From: Acidimicrobiales bacterium
GTDB taxonomy: Bacteria > Actinomycetota > Acidimicrobiia > Acidimicrobiales > Palsa-688
Length of the DNA: 20,214 nt
NCBI GenBank assembly: GCA_030039575.1
Contig: JASHVH010000268.1
Span: forward strand, 1-20,214
Reading direction: 5' to 3'
A model generated the notes under the pieces. It was not told where the DNA came from and did no database searches. It worked only from the letters and a program-made list of their open reading frames with translations. The position numbers were made by a program, and so were the translations under genes. Below, piece by piece: positions 7,996 through 16,060 of this stretch (position 1 is the stretch's first letter; every line of letters starts with the position of its first letter).

Positions 7996-8496
7996 ATGAG
8001 CTCTGGCGCACCACTTGTCCGGCCGGTCGAACCGCTGGACGTGCCGGCTGTAGTTGAGCTGGCCCATCAACTGGCCGAGTACGAAAAAGCCCCCAACGAG
8101 TGCAAGCTCGACGATGAGGGGTTACACGCGGCTCTCTTCGGGGTCAGGCCCGCTCTTTTCGGCCACGTCGCTGTCGTGTCCGAAAAGGTCGTCGGGTGTG
8201 CGTTGTGGTTCTTGAACTTCTCTACCTGGCGGGGAGTACACGGCATTTACATCGAGGATCTCTATGTACAACCGGCCCATCGCGGCAAAGGCCTTGGACG
8301 CGCCTTGCTGCGGGAACTGGCCGTGGAGTGCAGCCGGCGAGGCTACGCCCGCCTCGAGTGGGCGGTGCTCGACTGGAACGAGCCGGCGATCCGTTTTTAT
8401 GCCTCGCTTGGCGCGGAGCCACTGGAAGAGTGGAGGATCTTCCGGCTTACTGATGAAGCCCTCGTCCGTCTGGCTGAGACCGGCGCGGGCTCTTAG
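7996..8496 (+). CDS. GNAT N-acetyltransferase, spermidine/spermine (diamine) acetyltransferase-like
   Basis: 166-residue GNAT enzyme that transfers acetyl from acetyl-CoA to an amine. The acetyl-CoA loop is RGKGLGRALL at 96-105, preceded by the strand IYIEDLYVQP at 84-93. The block WFLNFSTWRGVHGIYIEDLYV (71-91) resembles the region typical of SSAT/thialysine acetyltransferases, favouring polyamine, diamine or lysine-like substrates, though this is a family-level inference. NEPAIRFYASLGA at 128-140 is the usual C-terminal GNAT segment. No ribosome site precedes ATG 7996; instead CACAAT at 7984-7989 ends six bases upstream, so the gene may have its own leaderless transcript. It lies 43 bp after the importer ATPase and 29 bp before the flavin oxidase gene. 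Confidence 0.85.
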   Translation: MSSGAPLVRPVEPLDVPAVVELAHQLAEYEKAPNECKLDDEGLHAALFGVRPALFGHVAVVSEKVVGCALWFLNFSTWRGVHGIYIEDLYVQPAHRGKGLGRALLRELAVECSRRGYARLEWAVLDWNEPAIRFYASLGAEPLEEWRIFRLTDEALVRLAETGAGS

Positions 8497-8525
8497 CTCT
8501 GAGCATGGATTGAGAGGACGTCTTC

Positions 8526-9719
8526 ATGGCTGAACCCTCCCCTGCCCAAGCCGCTGCTTTTGGCGATTATCAGCTGGAGATTTATTTGGCCGGCCTTTCG
8601 GGCACCGTACCTGCTCTGCCAATGGATTTCGCGAACCTGGAGGCCCGGGCGGCCAAGGCACTGCCCGACACGGTCTTGTCTTACGTGGCGGGTGGCGCGG
8701 GTGACGAGCGGACCCAGCGGGTCAACGTGGCCGCCTTCGGGGCTTGGGGGCTGGTCCCGCGGATGTTCGTAGGCGCCGCCACGAGGGACCTGTCGGTCAA
8801 CTTGTGCGGGTTGTCCCTGCCGTCCCCGCTGCTGATGGCGCCCATCGGCGTGATCGGGCTGTGCGCTCAGGACGGTAAGGGGGACCTGGCGGCGGCGGAA
8901 GCAGCCGCCCACACCGGTGTGCCGATGATCGCTTCCACGCTGAGCATGTCCCCGATGGAGGAGGTTGCCTCCGCCATGGGCGCTACGCCTGGTTTTTTTC
9001 AGCTGTACACGCCGACCGACCGGGAGCTGGCGGAAAGCTTTGTGCACCGGGCGGAGAAGGCGGGGTTCAAGGCGATCGTGGTCACGCTGGACACATGGCT
9101 GCCGGGCTGGCGTCCGCGCGACCTGTCGACTAGCAACTTCCCTATGTTGCGGGGACATTGCTTGGCCAACTACACGTCGGACCCGGTGTTCCGTTCTCGC
9201 CTCGGTGGCGCACCCGAGCACGACACGGCCGGCGTGGTGGCCCTGTGGGTGAGGATATTCGGCCACCCCCTCAAATGGGACGACCTGCCCTGGCTGCGGT
9301 CGATTACTGACCTCCCGCTGATCGTCAAAGGTATCTGCCATCGGGACGACGCCCGGCAGGCGAAGGACTTCGGGGTCGACGCCATTTATTGTTCGAACCA
9401 CGGGGGCCGCCAGGCCAATGGAGGGTTACCTGCCCTCGACTGCTTGCCCGACGTGGTCGAGGGGGCTGGGGGCTTACCTGTGCTCTTCGATTCAGGGGTG
9501 CGCTCCGGCGCCGACGTGGTCAAGGCGGTCGCCCTGGGCGCCACCGCCGTGGGTATCGGGCGCCCTTATGTGTACGGTCTGGCTCTCGGGGGGGCCAACG
9601 GCATCGTCCACGTTCTGCGGTCGGTCCTGGCCGAAGCGGACTTGACGATGGCGGTCGACGGTTACCCCACGCTGGCCGACCTCAACCCACAATGCCTCCG
9701 CCCGGTCCTGGTCGGTTAG
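8526..9719 (+). CDS. FMN-dependent alpha-hydroxy-acid oxidase, lactate 2-monooxygenase-like
   Basis: 397 residues, full length for the family. FMN-dependent TIM barrel that oxidises 2-hydroxy acids; lactate 2-monooxygenase converts L-lactate to acetate, CO2 and water. The N-terminal [14 protein letters not shown] (13-26) is typical of proteins annotated as lactate 2-monooxygenase. Other motifs: [11 protein letters not shown] (53-63), [11 protein letters not shown] (98-108), catalytic SNHGGRQ at 290-296 with His292 and Arg295, Lys268 in LIVKGI, and phosphate-binding [19 protein letters not shown] residues 322-338 followed by [14 protein letters not shown] (343-356). A simple oxidase releasing pyruvate is an alternative. 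GAGAGG at 8512-8517 lies eight bases before ATG. It is the last plus-strand gene here and converges on the oxidoreductase gene with a 50-bp gap showing no clear terminator. Confidence 0.88.
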   Translation: MAEPSPAQAAAFGDYQLEIYLAGLSGTVPALPMDFANLEARAAKALPDTVLSYVAGGAGDERTQRVNVAAFGAWGLVPRMFVGAATRDLSVNLCGLSLPSPLLMAPIGVIGLCAQDGKGDLAAAEAAAHTGVPMIASTLSMSPMEEVASAMGATPGFFQLYTPTDRELAESFVHRAEKAGFKAIVVTLDTWLPGWRPRDLSTSNFPMLRGHCLANYTSDPVFRSRLGGAPEHDTAGVVALWVRIFGHPLKWDDLPWLRSITDLPLIVKGICHRDDARQAKDFGVDAIYCSNHGGRQANGGLPALDCLPDVVEGAGGLPVLFDSGVRSGADVVKAVALGATAVGIGRPYVYGLALGGANGIVHVLRSVLAEADLTMAVDGYPTLADLNPQCLRPVLVG

Positions 9720-9769
9720 GCGGACCAGCCACCCAGAAATTCGGGGCCCTAATGGAGACCTCCCAGCCC

Positions 9770-10936
9770 TTATATGTCAATTCCTCTAACAAGCTGCTCC
9801 CCGGCCTCGCCGCCAACCGTAACATCGAGCCGTCTCCCCAACGCGGCCACCACCCCCTGAAGACAGGCCAGGTCCTCGGCGACGCCGGCGGCGCCGGAAC
9901 GTGGTGGGGTGCCCGACTGGGTGCAGGCAGCGAAATCCTCGAGTTGACGTAAGAAGCCGCCCTCGCGGCCGCCGTAGAAGGTGGTGTCCGACCGCAGCTC
10001 TGAGTCAGCCCGCTCCAGGCGTAAGGAACTGCGCGCTTCCAGGAGGTACGGCGGGGCCATGGACACCCGCAGCCGGCCGTTACGAGCGAAAATGGCGACC
10101 TCCTCCGAGTACTCCGGGTGGTCCGGCAACCAGTTCCACGAGAGCACGAGCTGCGCGGCCGGCCCGAGAGGGCCCACCGCCAGCAAGCAAGGCGGCTCCT
10201 TTTCCCCCGGCCATGGCCAGACCGTGACATCTTCGAAGTACCGCGGGAGCCCGGTGCCGAGAGCACGCAGCACGGACAGCTCGTGGACCACGGACCCGCA
10301 AAGCACCTGGCGGTAGAACCGGCCCAACCCGGCGGGCACCGCCCCGAGCGCTTCGACTGTACGTTCTTCCTCCTGCTTGCGGCTACGTGCCATCAACTCC
10401 GGGTCGACATCGTTATGACGGACAAGGCGCAGGTGCGCCACCTGGGGGGCATCAGCGGGGTGCAGGACGGTGACGCGCACCAAACGGGGCTGGTCGAGCT
10501 CGCACAGGCGCTTGCTTGCCTCCTCCACGACCGGGTCGTACATCTTCATGTACCCGACTTGGAGCACTCTGTGCGAGCGCGCCGCTTGAGCCTCCAGCTC
10601 CCTCGCCTCTCTGACCGTGAAGCAAAGAGGCTTTTCGGACAGCACGTGTTTGCCGGCGCGCAGCGCGGCACCCGCCAGCGGGCCGTGCGAGCCGGTAGTG
10701 GCGAGCAACACCGCGTCCACGTCCTCGGCGGCGAGCACCTCGTCCGGGTCGTTGGTGGCGCGCACGTCAGGTCCGAGGCGTCCGGCCACCTCGCGCGTAC
10801 GGGAAGGGGAAAGGTCGCAGACCACCCGAAGGTCAAAAAGAGCCGACAGCCGCTGCAAACCCGGCAAGTGGACGGATTGCGCAATGGTGCCCGCACCAAT
10901 TACCGCAATACGGGTGCGACCGGGTGCCACCGTCAT
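9770..10936 (-). CDS. Gfo/Idh/MocA-family NAD(P)-dependent oxidoreductase
   Basis: 388 residues from ATG 10936. N-terminal Rossmann fold: IAVIGAGTIAQSVHLPGL at 10-27, VDAVLLATTGSHGPLAGAAL at 73-92, and the family EKP at 101-103, with Lys102 as the expected catalytic lysine. The C-terminal alpha/beta domain contains GSVVHELSVLRALG (214-227), where His218 is a likely substrate-side residue. Family members oxidise or reduce sugars, inositols and sugar-derived amines; mannopine-related MocA is a founding member. The reading frame extends to a TTG at 11008, but that would overlap the dioxygenase gene, so ATG 10936 is preferred, although it lacks a clear ribosome site. Last gene of the seven-gene sugar operon. 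Confidence 0.9.
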   Translation of the reverse strand: MTVAPGRTRIAVIGAGTIAQSVHLPGLQRLSALFDLRVVCDLSPSRTREVAGRLGPDVRATNDPDEVLAAEDVDAVLLATTGSHGPLAGAALRAGKHVLSEKPLCFTVREARELEAQAARSHRVLQVGYMKMYDPVVEEASKRLCELDQPRLVRVTVLHPADAPQVAHLRLVRHNDVDPELMARSRKQEEERTVEALGAVPAGLGRFYRQVLCGSVVHELSVLRALGTGLPRYFEDVTVWPWPGEKEPPCLLAVGPLGPAAQLVLSWNWLPDHPEYSEEVAIFARNGRLRVSMAPPYLLEARSSLRLERADSELRSDTTFYGGREGGFLRQLEDFAACTQSGTPPRSGAAGVAEDLACLQGVVAALGRRLDVTVGGEAGEQLVRGIDI

Positions 10937-10976
10937 TGGTCTGCGACAGCAGGAGTACTGAGGGATCTGCTGATGC

Positions 10977-11762
10977 TCACTCCCACTGGCCGGCGCCGCG
11001 GAACGCAAAGTGACGGCCCTCTATGTAACGCGGCCGCGGCTGGTACTGGTTCACACCCGGGTCGCCTCTGAGGAGGAAGGCGCTCGGGTACGGTTGCTGG
11101 TCGGAAACGATCCGGGTCGACGTCGGGATATAGCGGATCGTGAGCCCGCAGCGCCGGTGGGGAGACAGGTTGGCTCGGCTCGAATGGAGGATGTTCGGGT
11201 GGTGTACTTCCACGTCTCCCGGTCCGAGGACCATGTCGACGGCCTCTGATTCATCTACTTCCACCGCGCTCTCGGTCCCAAAGACGCTGGCCACCTCGTC
11301 GTTCGAGCGCAACCCGAACACCTCTTTACGGTGGCTGCCCGGTATTACGCGTACACAGCCGTTCTCGGGCGAGGAGCGGTCGATGGCCAACCATAAGGTG
11401 ACCACTTCCATCGGTTCCAGAGGCCAATAGGCGGCGTCCTGGTGCCATAGGACCGCTTCCCCCGAAAAGGGAGGTTTGCAGATGTAGTGAGAGGCGAACA
11501 GGGCGACATCCGGCCCGACAAAGGACGCCGCGATATCGACCAGGCTGGGGTCGCTCACCAGCCGCACCCAAAATGGGTCGTCAGTCAACAACGTGTGGTG
11601 CAGTTGCTCGGGCCGCACGTCAGGGTGCTGTTCCTGCAGCCAGTCGACGTGACCGCTGGCTTCCTCCACTAGCTCCGGGCCCAACACGTTCCTGTAGATC
11701 ACGTACCCGTCGCGCTCGTAGTCCGATCTGGCCGGCGCCGGTTCGCTAACCCGCTGCTCCAT
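10977..11762 (-). CDS. Phytanoyl-CoA dioxygenase (PhyH)-family Fe(II)/2-oxoglutarate oxygenase
   Basis: 261 residues. Double-stranded beta-helix oxygenase that would couple 2-oxoglutarate decarboxylation to substrate hydroxylation. The iron facial triad is His107 and Asp109 in WHQDAAYW (106-113) and His193 in NILHSSRANLS (190-200). An arginine of the RRCGLTIRYIP block (203-213) is the candidate 2-oxoglutarate ligand. PENGCVRVIPGSH (132-144) is the usual PhyH segment. The start is set by AAGGAGG, five bases before ATG 11762; a longer form from 11780 would have this ribosome site inside the coding region. PhyH members act on very diverse substrates and the name does not imply lipids. Position between the SIS and Gfo/Idh genes suggests a sugar or N-substituted sugar substrate. 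Confidence 0.9.
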   Translation of the reverse strand: MEQRVSEPAPARSDYERDGYVIYRNVLGPELVEEASGHVDWLQEQHPDVRPEQLHHTLLTDDPFWVRLVSDPSLVDIAASFVGPDVALFASHYICKPPFSGEAVLWHQDAAYWPLEPMEVVTLWLAIDRSSPENGCVRVIPGSHRKEVFGLRSNDEVASVFGTESAVEVDESEAVDMVLGPGDVEVHHPNILHSSRANLSPHRRCGLTIRYIPTSTRIVSDQQPYPSAFLLRGDPGVNQYQPRPRYIEGRHFAFRGAGQWE

Positions 11763-11819
11763 GAGGGCCTCCTTTTTCATTGTCCCAACCTCGTTTTCGT
11801 GCTCTCGACCGGCAAATAT

Positions 11820-13073
11820 CTAGTGGGTGCCAAGGGGGAACGCAGTCAACCAGGCCCGGGTATTGCTTTCGGTATCAGTGGCGAGCGTGTCCGGGTTCCG
11901 GCCCCGCACGACGCCCATGAAATAGCCGAGGAGTTGGAACGGCAAGGTGAGCAGGACCGGAGCTATGTACTCGTCCACTTCGCCTTGCAAGTGCCAGGTC
12001 TCGTCAGCGAACGGGCTGAGCCCACCGGTCGAGCCGTACTCGATGGCAAGAGTGGGTGCGCCGCCCGCCCGGGCCGCCCGCAACACGTCCACAATGCGGC
12101 CGTTGGCCTCGCCGCCGGCCGCAATGGCGGCAACGAGCCTGGTCGGCCGGACCAGCGAGAGGGCGTCGTGGTGAAAGTCGCCGGTGCGGTACGCCTTGCC
12201 CACCATCAGGGTCTGCTCCTCGATCTTGAGCGTGCCCTCGCGCGCACTGAAGTAGTTCGGCCCGGAACCGACCACGAAAAACGATTCCAGGCCCGCAGTT
12301 CTCTCGGCGAAATCCTTTACCTGTCCGGTGAAATCGGTGAGGAACCTGTCCCCGGCGGCCGGCAGCGCGTCCAACGACTGGTCCAGGGCGGCGACGTTCG
12401 TCCACGGCGCTGCCAGCTGACGCGCCAACATGGTCTGGAGGAGCGCACGCGTGCTGATCACAGAGATGCACGGCCCACAGCCTTGGCGAGTGATGTAGAC
12501 GAGCGCCTCGTCCGATTCGTCGAGGACCGGGCTGACGTCAGTGTTCGTCAGGGCCAAGGTGAGCAAGCCGGCCTTTTTGGCGGCGAGCACAGCCTCGACC
12601 GTTTCGGCGCTCCCACCGGTGCCGGAATGAGCGATGAGAAGGGTCCGTTCCGGCACTACTCGAGGAAAATAGTTAGCCAGCTCGTACGACTCTATGGCCG
12701 CGGTACTCAGGTCGGTGTAGTGCGCGAACGTGAAGGCGCCGTGCAGCGCGGTAAAAAAGGCCGACCCGCACCCGGTAAATATCACGTGGTCGACCTCCCG
12801 GGCCTGGATAAGTTTGGCCACCCGGGCCACGTCCGCGTCCATGGTGCCGAGGATTTCCCGCCACTGCCCAGGCTCCTTCTGGATCTCGTCGAAAACGAGG
12901 AAAGGGTGATCTTTCCTGACCTCGGGAGCCTCGCGGATTATGTACCACAATGGGGTTTCGCGCGCTTCCTCCATCAGCCAGGCCGGGGCCGGTTCGTCGG
13001 CAGTCGGGGCGGGCTGTCCGGGATGGCGGTCCATGAGTTGCTGAGCCCAGCGGGGGAACGTTGCCACTTTCAT
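11820..13073 (-). CDS. Double-SIS-domain aldose/ketose phosphate protein, FrlB/GlmS/AgaS-like (putative deglycase or isomerase)
   Basis: 417 residues. Two sugar-isomerase domains: first with TGCGSAFFTAL (100-110), HSGTGGSAETVEA (149-161) and ALTNTDVSPVL (174-184); second with VVGSGPNYFSAREGTLKIEE (267-286) and HHDALSL (301-307). Aligning KIEEQTLMVGKAYRTGDFHH with the GlmS active site places Glu286 and His302 at the GlmS Glu488 and His504 positions, so it is probably active. RNPDT near 392-396 matches the C-terminal NPD element of this family. It lacks the GlmS glutaminase domain but has about 60 extra N-terminal residues relative to FrlB. Next to a PfkB kinase and UTRA regulator it could be a fructosamine-6-phosphate deglycase; an aminosugar-phosphate isomerase/deaminase is the alternative. 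ATG 13073 overlaps the pfkB stop (ATGA); GTG 13067 is better spaced from GGAGG. Confidence 0.85.
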   Translation of the reverse strand: MKVATFPRWAQQLMDRHPGQPAPTADEPAPAWLMEEARETPLWYIIREAPEVRKDHPFLVFDEIQKEPGQWREILGTMDADVARVAKLIQAREVDHVIFTGCGSAFFTALHGAFTFAHYTDLSTAAIESYELANYFPRVVPERTLLIAHSGTGGSAETVEAVLAAKKAGLLTLALTNTDVSPVLDESDEALVYITRQGCGPCISVISTRALLQTMLARQLAAPWTNVAALDQSLDALPAAGDRFLTDFTGQVKDFAERTAGLESFFVVGSGPNYFSAREGTLKIEEQTLMVGKAYRTGDFHHDALSLVRPTRLVAAIAAGGEANGRIVDVLRAARAGGAPTLAIEYGSTGGLSPFADETWHLQGEVDEYIAPVLLTLPFQLLGYFMGVVRGRNPDTLATDTESNTRAWLTAFPLGTH

Positions 13074-14014
13074 ACCTCCTGTATCTGTTGGGGATCTTTG
13101 TCGAGTTGAGCGACCAGGCGGGGCCCTTCGTCCGGCCCGAGCTCGGGCCCGGACAAGGCGCGCCACGCCACGCAATTGCCCAATGCCGCCGCCCTGGTCA
13201 AGTCGAGGCCGGTAGACAGCCCGTACACGAGCCCGGCGTTGAAACTGTCGCCGGCGCCGACCGTGCCCAGCGGCTCCGGGCCAAGTGCCGCCGCCGATAC
13301 CCGCTGGGCCGGTTTCCCGGGGCCTCCCGAGACGAGTGCCCCATGAGCGCCGAGCTTGACCACGACGTGCCTGAACCCCACCTCCTGGATCCGCCGCAGC
13401 CCCTCGGCCTGCTCGTGGCAACCGGTCATGTCGCCCAGTTCGGCCTCGTTCATGGTCAAGTACACCCGCGGCCCCGCCAGCCCGGCCAGTTCCGAAAGGC
13501 CGGGGCGGCCGAACAAAGGCGGCCCGATGTCCACCAGTACGGGCACCGCTAACTTGCCCAGTGCTGCCAACCAGGCCGTCACCTGGCCGAGGTCAGGGAA
13601 CGGGCACGCCGCGATAACGACAAAGCTCGTCGTCCCGTTGGTTTCCGGCACACCGTAATCGCACGGCCCGGGGAAGAAGAAGGACATCCGGTTGCCGGTG
13701 GCGTCTGTCCCTACAAAGTTCGTTGAGCTCTGCCCCCCGACCGGGCCCCGCACCTCCACGCCCCCACCGGCCAGCTCTCCCAGTAGCCAGGCGCCCCAAA
13801 CGTCGGAACTGAGGTGGGTGTGCAGGCGCACCCTCAACCCGAGGCGGCCCAGGAGCCAGGCCGTTCTCCCCGCGTTCCCACCTACTTGAAGGCGGGCCGC
13901 CTGGTTGGCCACCACTAGGGTCCCGGCGCCAAATTCGGCGCCCGTCCCGCGTGGGAGGTGCTCAGCTTCTGAGAATATGTCGGCCACCGTGTTCCCGATC
14001 ACCAGTACGCTCAT
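13070..14014 (-). CDS. PfkB-family carbohydrate kinase (FrlD/ribokinase-like)
   Basis: 314-residue ribokinase-fold kinase that would phosphorylate the imported sugar at the expense of ATP. Motifs: start MSVLVIGNTVADIF, substrate-binding GGNAGRTAWLLGRLG at 45-59, LTMNEAEL at 186-193, VVVKLGAHGALV at 217-228 and the PfkB signature GTVGAGDSFNAGLVYG at 250-265, with Asp256 the catalytic base. Length and motif order are standard. ATG at 14014 is preceded by AAGGTGG with loose spacing. It ends in an ATGA overlap with the SIS gene, implying coupled synthesis, as expected if the SIS protein uses the kinase product. The permease gene ends 25 bp upstream. The exact sugar is not readable from sequence. 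Confidence 0.92.
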   Translation of the reverse strand: MSVLVIGNTVADIFSEAEHLPRGTGAEFGAGTLVVANQAARLQVGGNAGRTAWLLGRLGLRVRLHTHLSSDVWGAWLLGELAGGGVEVRGPVGGQSSTNFVGTDATGNRMSFFFPGPCDYGVPETNGTTSFVVIAACPFPDLGQVTAWLAALGKLAVPVLVDIGPPLFGRPGLSELAGLAGPRVYLTMNEAELGDMTGCHEQAEGLRRIQEVGFRHVVVKLGAHGALVSGGPGKPAQRVSAAALGPEPLGTVGAGDSFNAGLVYGLSTGLDLTRAAALGNCVAWRALSGPELGPDEGPRLVAQLDKDPQQIQEV

Positions 14015-14039
14015 GCCCGGCTCGCCACCTTGGTGCCCC

Positions 14040-14855
14040 TCAACCTTTCACCCCGCCGGACACGACCCTTACCAGGTAGCGCTGCGCCACGGCGAACATC
14101 AGCACCGACGGGATAGAAACCAGGACAGATGAGGCCAGTATGGCGCCCCAGTTCGTCGTGTTGGCGCCCTCGAACGCGTACAGCCCAACCGTTACCGTGA
14201 ACCTCCCGGAGTTCGTGATCAACGAAGACGCCAGCAAAAAGTCCTGCCAGGCATTGATAAAGACGAACACCGAAGCGGCCGCCACCGCCGGTGTCACCAG
14301 TGGCCGCAACACGTACCAGAAGGTCTGGAACCGGGAGCAACCGTCGATCGACGCCGCGTCATCCAGGGCCAGCGGGATGTTGTCGAAGAAGTTCCTCACC
14401 AGCAAGATCGCCAGCGCCATATTAAAGGCCGCGTACGCCACCCCGAGGGCGACCAGGTTGTTGAAGGCATGAGCCAGCGACCATACGTGGTACAGGGGGA
14501 TGACCATGGCGGTGGCAGGAAGGATCTGCGTCACCAGCACCCCGTAAAAGAGTACCGCCTTACCTCTGAACCGGAGCCGGGAGTACCCGTAGGCCGCCAG
14601 GCACGACACCGGGATGCTAATGGCCAGCGCCGCCGCACACGCGATGAGGCTGTTGAGGAACTCCTGCGGTATTGCGGTGTGCAGCAATACGTACTGGTAG
14701 CTCGAGACCGTCGGGCGGAACAGCGAGAAGGTGGGGGCGAACACATCGCTGCCATGGAAGGACTCGAGGACCGTCCACAGGAACGGCACCAGCACGATCA
14801 CCGCCACGACGACGCCGGCCATGTTCGTCGCCACCAGTTTGAGACGCTGCGTCAC
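14040..14855 (-). CDS. Carbohydrate ABC transporter permease, MalG type
   Basis: 271 residues from GTG 14855, the expected length for MalG-type inner-membrane permeases of CUT1 sugar importers. Hydrophobic segments near 9-31, 69-93, 104-125, 133-152, 186-208 and 240-260. The EAA loop facing the ATPase is DDAASIDGCSRFQTFWYVLRPL (about 164-185), with the conserved Asp-Gly. The upstream permease stop is two bases away (14858), and GAGGAGG inside that gene's end serves as ribosome site with about 11-base spacing. No sugar-importer ATPase is present in the window, so a shared MsmK/UgpC-like ATPase elsewhere is presumably used. Confidence 0.93.
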   Translation of the reverse strand: MTQRLKLVATNMAGVVVAVIVLVPFLWTVLESFHGSDVFAPTFSLFRPTVSSYQYVLLHTAIPQEFLNSLIACAAALAISIPVSCLAAYGYSRLRFRGKAVLFYGVLVTQILPATAMVIPLYHVWSLAHAFNNLVALGVAYAAFNMALAILLVRNFFDNIPLALDDAASIDGCSRFQTFWYVLRPLVTPAVAAASVFVFINAWQDFLLASSLITNSGRFTVTVGLYAFEGANTTNWGAILASSVLVSIPSVLMFAVAQRYLVRVVSGGVKG

Positions 14856-14857
14856 GC

Positions 14858-15898
14858 TCAGGTCAACCTCCTCTCCCTGATAGCCGGGATGCTGAGGATG
14901 AGCACGATAACGAGGAGGATCACAGAAAGGGCGGACGCCTCACTCAGGTTGAAGTCGCTGAAGGCGGTGTTGTAAATCCAGATCGGCAACGTCAGGGTGG
15001 CATTAATCGGGCCCCCCTGAGTTATCAAGTAGATGCCGTCAAAGTAATTGGCCGTCCAGATCAGGCCGAGCACGGACGTCACTATCAGGACGTTCTTGAT
15101 GTAGGGCATTTCAATCGAGACGAGCACTCGTAGCCGGCTGGCCCCGTCTACCCGAGCCGCTTCCATGAGCTCCGGCGGGATCGACTGTAAGCCGGCCAAT
15201 ATCATGAGGAAATAGAAGGGGGCGCCTTTCCAGATCCCGGCGATTATGACTGCCGGCATGGCCAATGTAGTAGATGACAACCACGCCGGGGCGATCCCGA
15301 ACAGCGTCTTCGTTACCTGGTCTATCGGTCCGTTTTGCGAGTACAAGAACGTCCAGGCGGTGGCGGCCACGATGCCTGGCACCGCCCACGGGATGATCAT
15401 CAGCGGTTTAAGGAACTTCCCGACCCAGAGCCGGCGGTTGAAGAAGAGGGCGAGTAGCAGGCCCAGCAGGAACTGCCCGACGAATACGCTCGCTGTCCAG
15501 TAAATCGTCAGCCACAGAGAAGAATAAAATTGGCTGCTGCCAAGGATTTGACCATAATTGGAGAACCCGACGAACTTGTCGCTCCCGTACGACACCGTAA
15601 AGAAGCTGATGACGATGTTCCAGACGGCCGGGAAGGCCATTATGGCCAAGAAGATCAGGTACGACGGGCCGATCCACTGAAGGGCGGCCATGAGGCCGTC
15701 GGAACGGGCCCTGGTCAGCCTACGCCGGGCCCCGTTGCGCCCCGGGGCCGACGCGGCTACGGCTGCCGGCTTCTCGACCCCGAGACCGACGGTCCTGGTC
15801 CCCGCCGTCACCGGTGGTCGCGTCCTATTGGCTGACTCGCCATCGGCCTCGACCGGGCCTTTGGCCGGCCGAGCCCCACAGACCAGACTAGGCCCCAA
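14858..15898 (-). CDS. Carbohydrate ABC transporter permease, MalF type
   Basis: CUT1 sugar permease with membrane segments near 76-102, 125-152, 163-184, 212-235, 268-290 and 320-338, and EAA loop EAARVDGASRLRVLVSIEMP at 246-265. The frame opens with TTG at 15898, giving 346 residues and a ~65-residue, Ala/Arg/Pro-rich, low-complexity cytosolic tail. GTG at 15811 (residue 30) or ATG at 15691 (residue 70) are possible real starts; family length, about 290-310, suggests one between 30 and 70, but none has a clear ribosome site. It is followed after 2 bp by the MalG-type gene and preceded by a hairpin-rich 162-bp spacer after the binding-protein gene. Confidence 0.88.
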   Translation of the reverse strand: MGPSLVCGARPAKGPVEADGESANRTRPPVTAGTRTVGLGVEKPAAVAASAPGRNGARRRLTRARSDGLMAALQWIGPSYLIFLAIMAFPAVWNIVISFFTVSYGSDKFVGFSNYGQILGSSQFYSSLWLTIYWTASVFVGQFLLGLLLALFFNRRLWVGKFLKPLMIIPWAVPGIVAATAWTFLYSQNGPIDQVTKTLFGIAPAWLSSTTLAMPAVIIAGIWKGAPFYFLMILAGLQSIPPELMEAARVDGASRLRVLVSIEMPYIKNVLIVTSVLGLIWTANYFDGIYLITQGGPINATLTLPIWIYNTAFSDFNLSEASALSVILLVIVLILSIPAIRERRLT

Positions 15899-15906
15899 CC
15901 AGCCTC

Positions 15907-15931
15907 GGCGGCCCCCAGACTGCGGGCCGCC
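15907..15931 (-). promoter_or_regulatory. Intercistronic hairpin 2 (8-bp stem)
   Basis: Perfect arms GGCGGCCC (15907-15914) and GGGCCGCC (15924-15931) with a 9-base loop, just ahead of the MalF-type gene. A smaller hairpin CCCTC/GAGGG lies at 15946-15960. Together with the larger stem at 15978-16033, these fill most of the spacer between binding-protein and permease genes. Confidence 0.5.
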
Positions 15932-15977
15932 GGCCAGAGGTGGTGCCCTCTGTCAGAGGGACGGCTGGCCCTGCGCG

Positions 15978-16033
15978 ACGAGGCCGCGGTGCAGACCGAC
16001 AACGTCGGCGGTCCGGGTGCACCGCGGCCTCGT
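15978..16033 (-). promoter_or_regulatory. Strong intercistronic stem-loop after the sugar-binding-protein gene
   Basis: A perfect 16-bp inverted repeat: ACGAGGCCGCGGTGCA at 15978-15993 and its complement at 16018-16033. The 24-base loop itself can fold (CCGAC/GTCGG around AAC). It begins 28 bp past the binding-protein stop codon and lacks a T-tract on the minus strand, so it looks like an attenuating or 3'-end-stabilising element rather than a classic terminator. Such elements after the binding-protein gene are well known in malE-type operons, where they keep binding protein in excess over permeases. Confidence 0.65.
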
Positions 16034-16060
16034 GTCATGCGGGCAGGGGGCCACGCATCA

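Noticed and set aside
9720..9769. Bidirectional terminator between the convergent lactate-monooxygenase-like and Gfo/Idh genes
   Set aside because: I found no stable inverted repeat in the 50-bp gap.
10937..11008. Longer Gfo/Idh protein starting at TTG 11008
   Set aside because: It would overlap the dioxygenase gene, and the added residues do not look like part of a Rossmann fold; ATG 10936 directly precedes the nucleotide-binding strand.
10118..11071. 317-residue open frame on the plus strand
   Set aside because: Antisense of the Gfo/Idh gene, which shows a clear Rossmann motif and EKP on the other strand.
11799..13109. 436-residue open frame on the plus strand
   Set aside because: Antisense of the SIS-domain gene; no domain motifs, and the GC-rich third-position bias explains its openness.
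15978..16033. Intrinsic terminator ending the binding-protein transcript
   Set aside because: The stem is strong, but no T-tract follows on the minus strand and the permease genes must still be transcribed, so an attenuating or stabilising role fits better.
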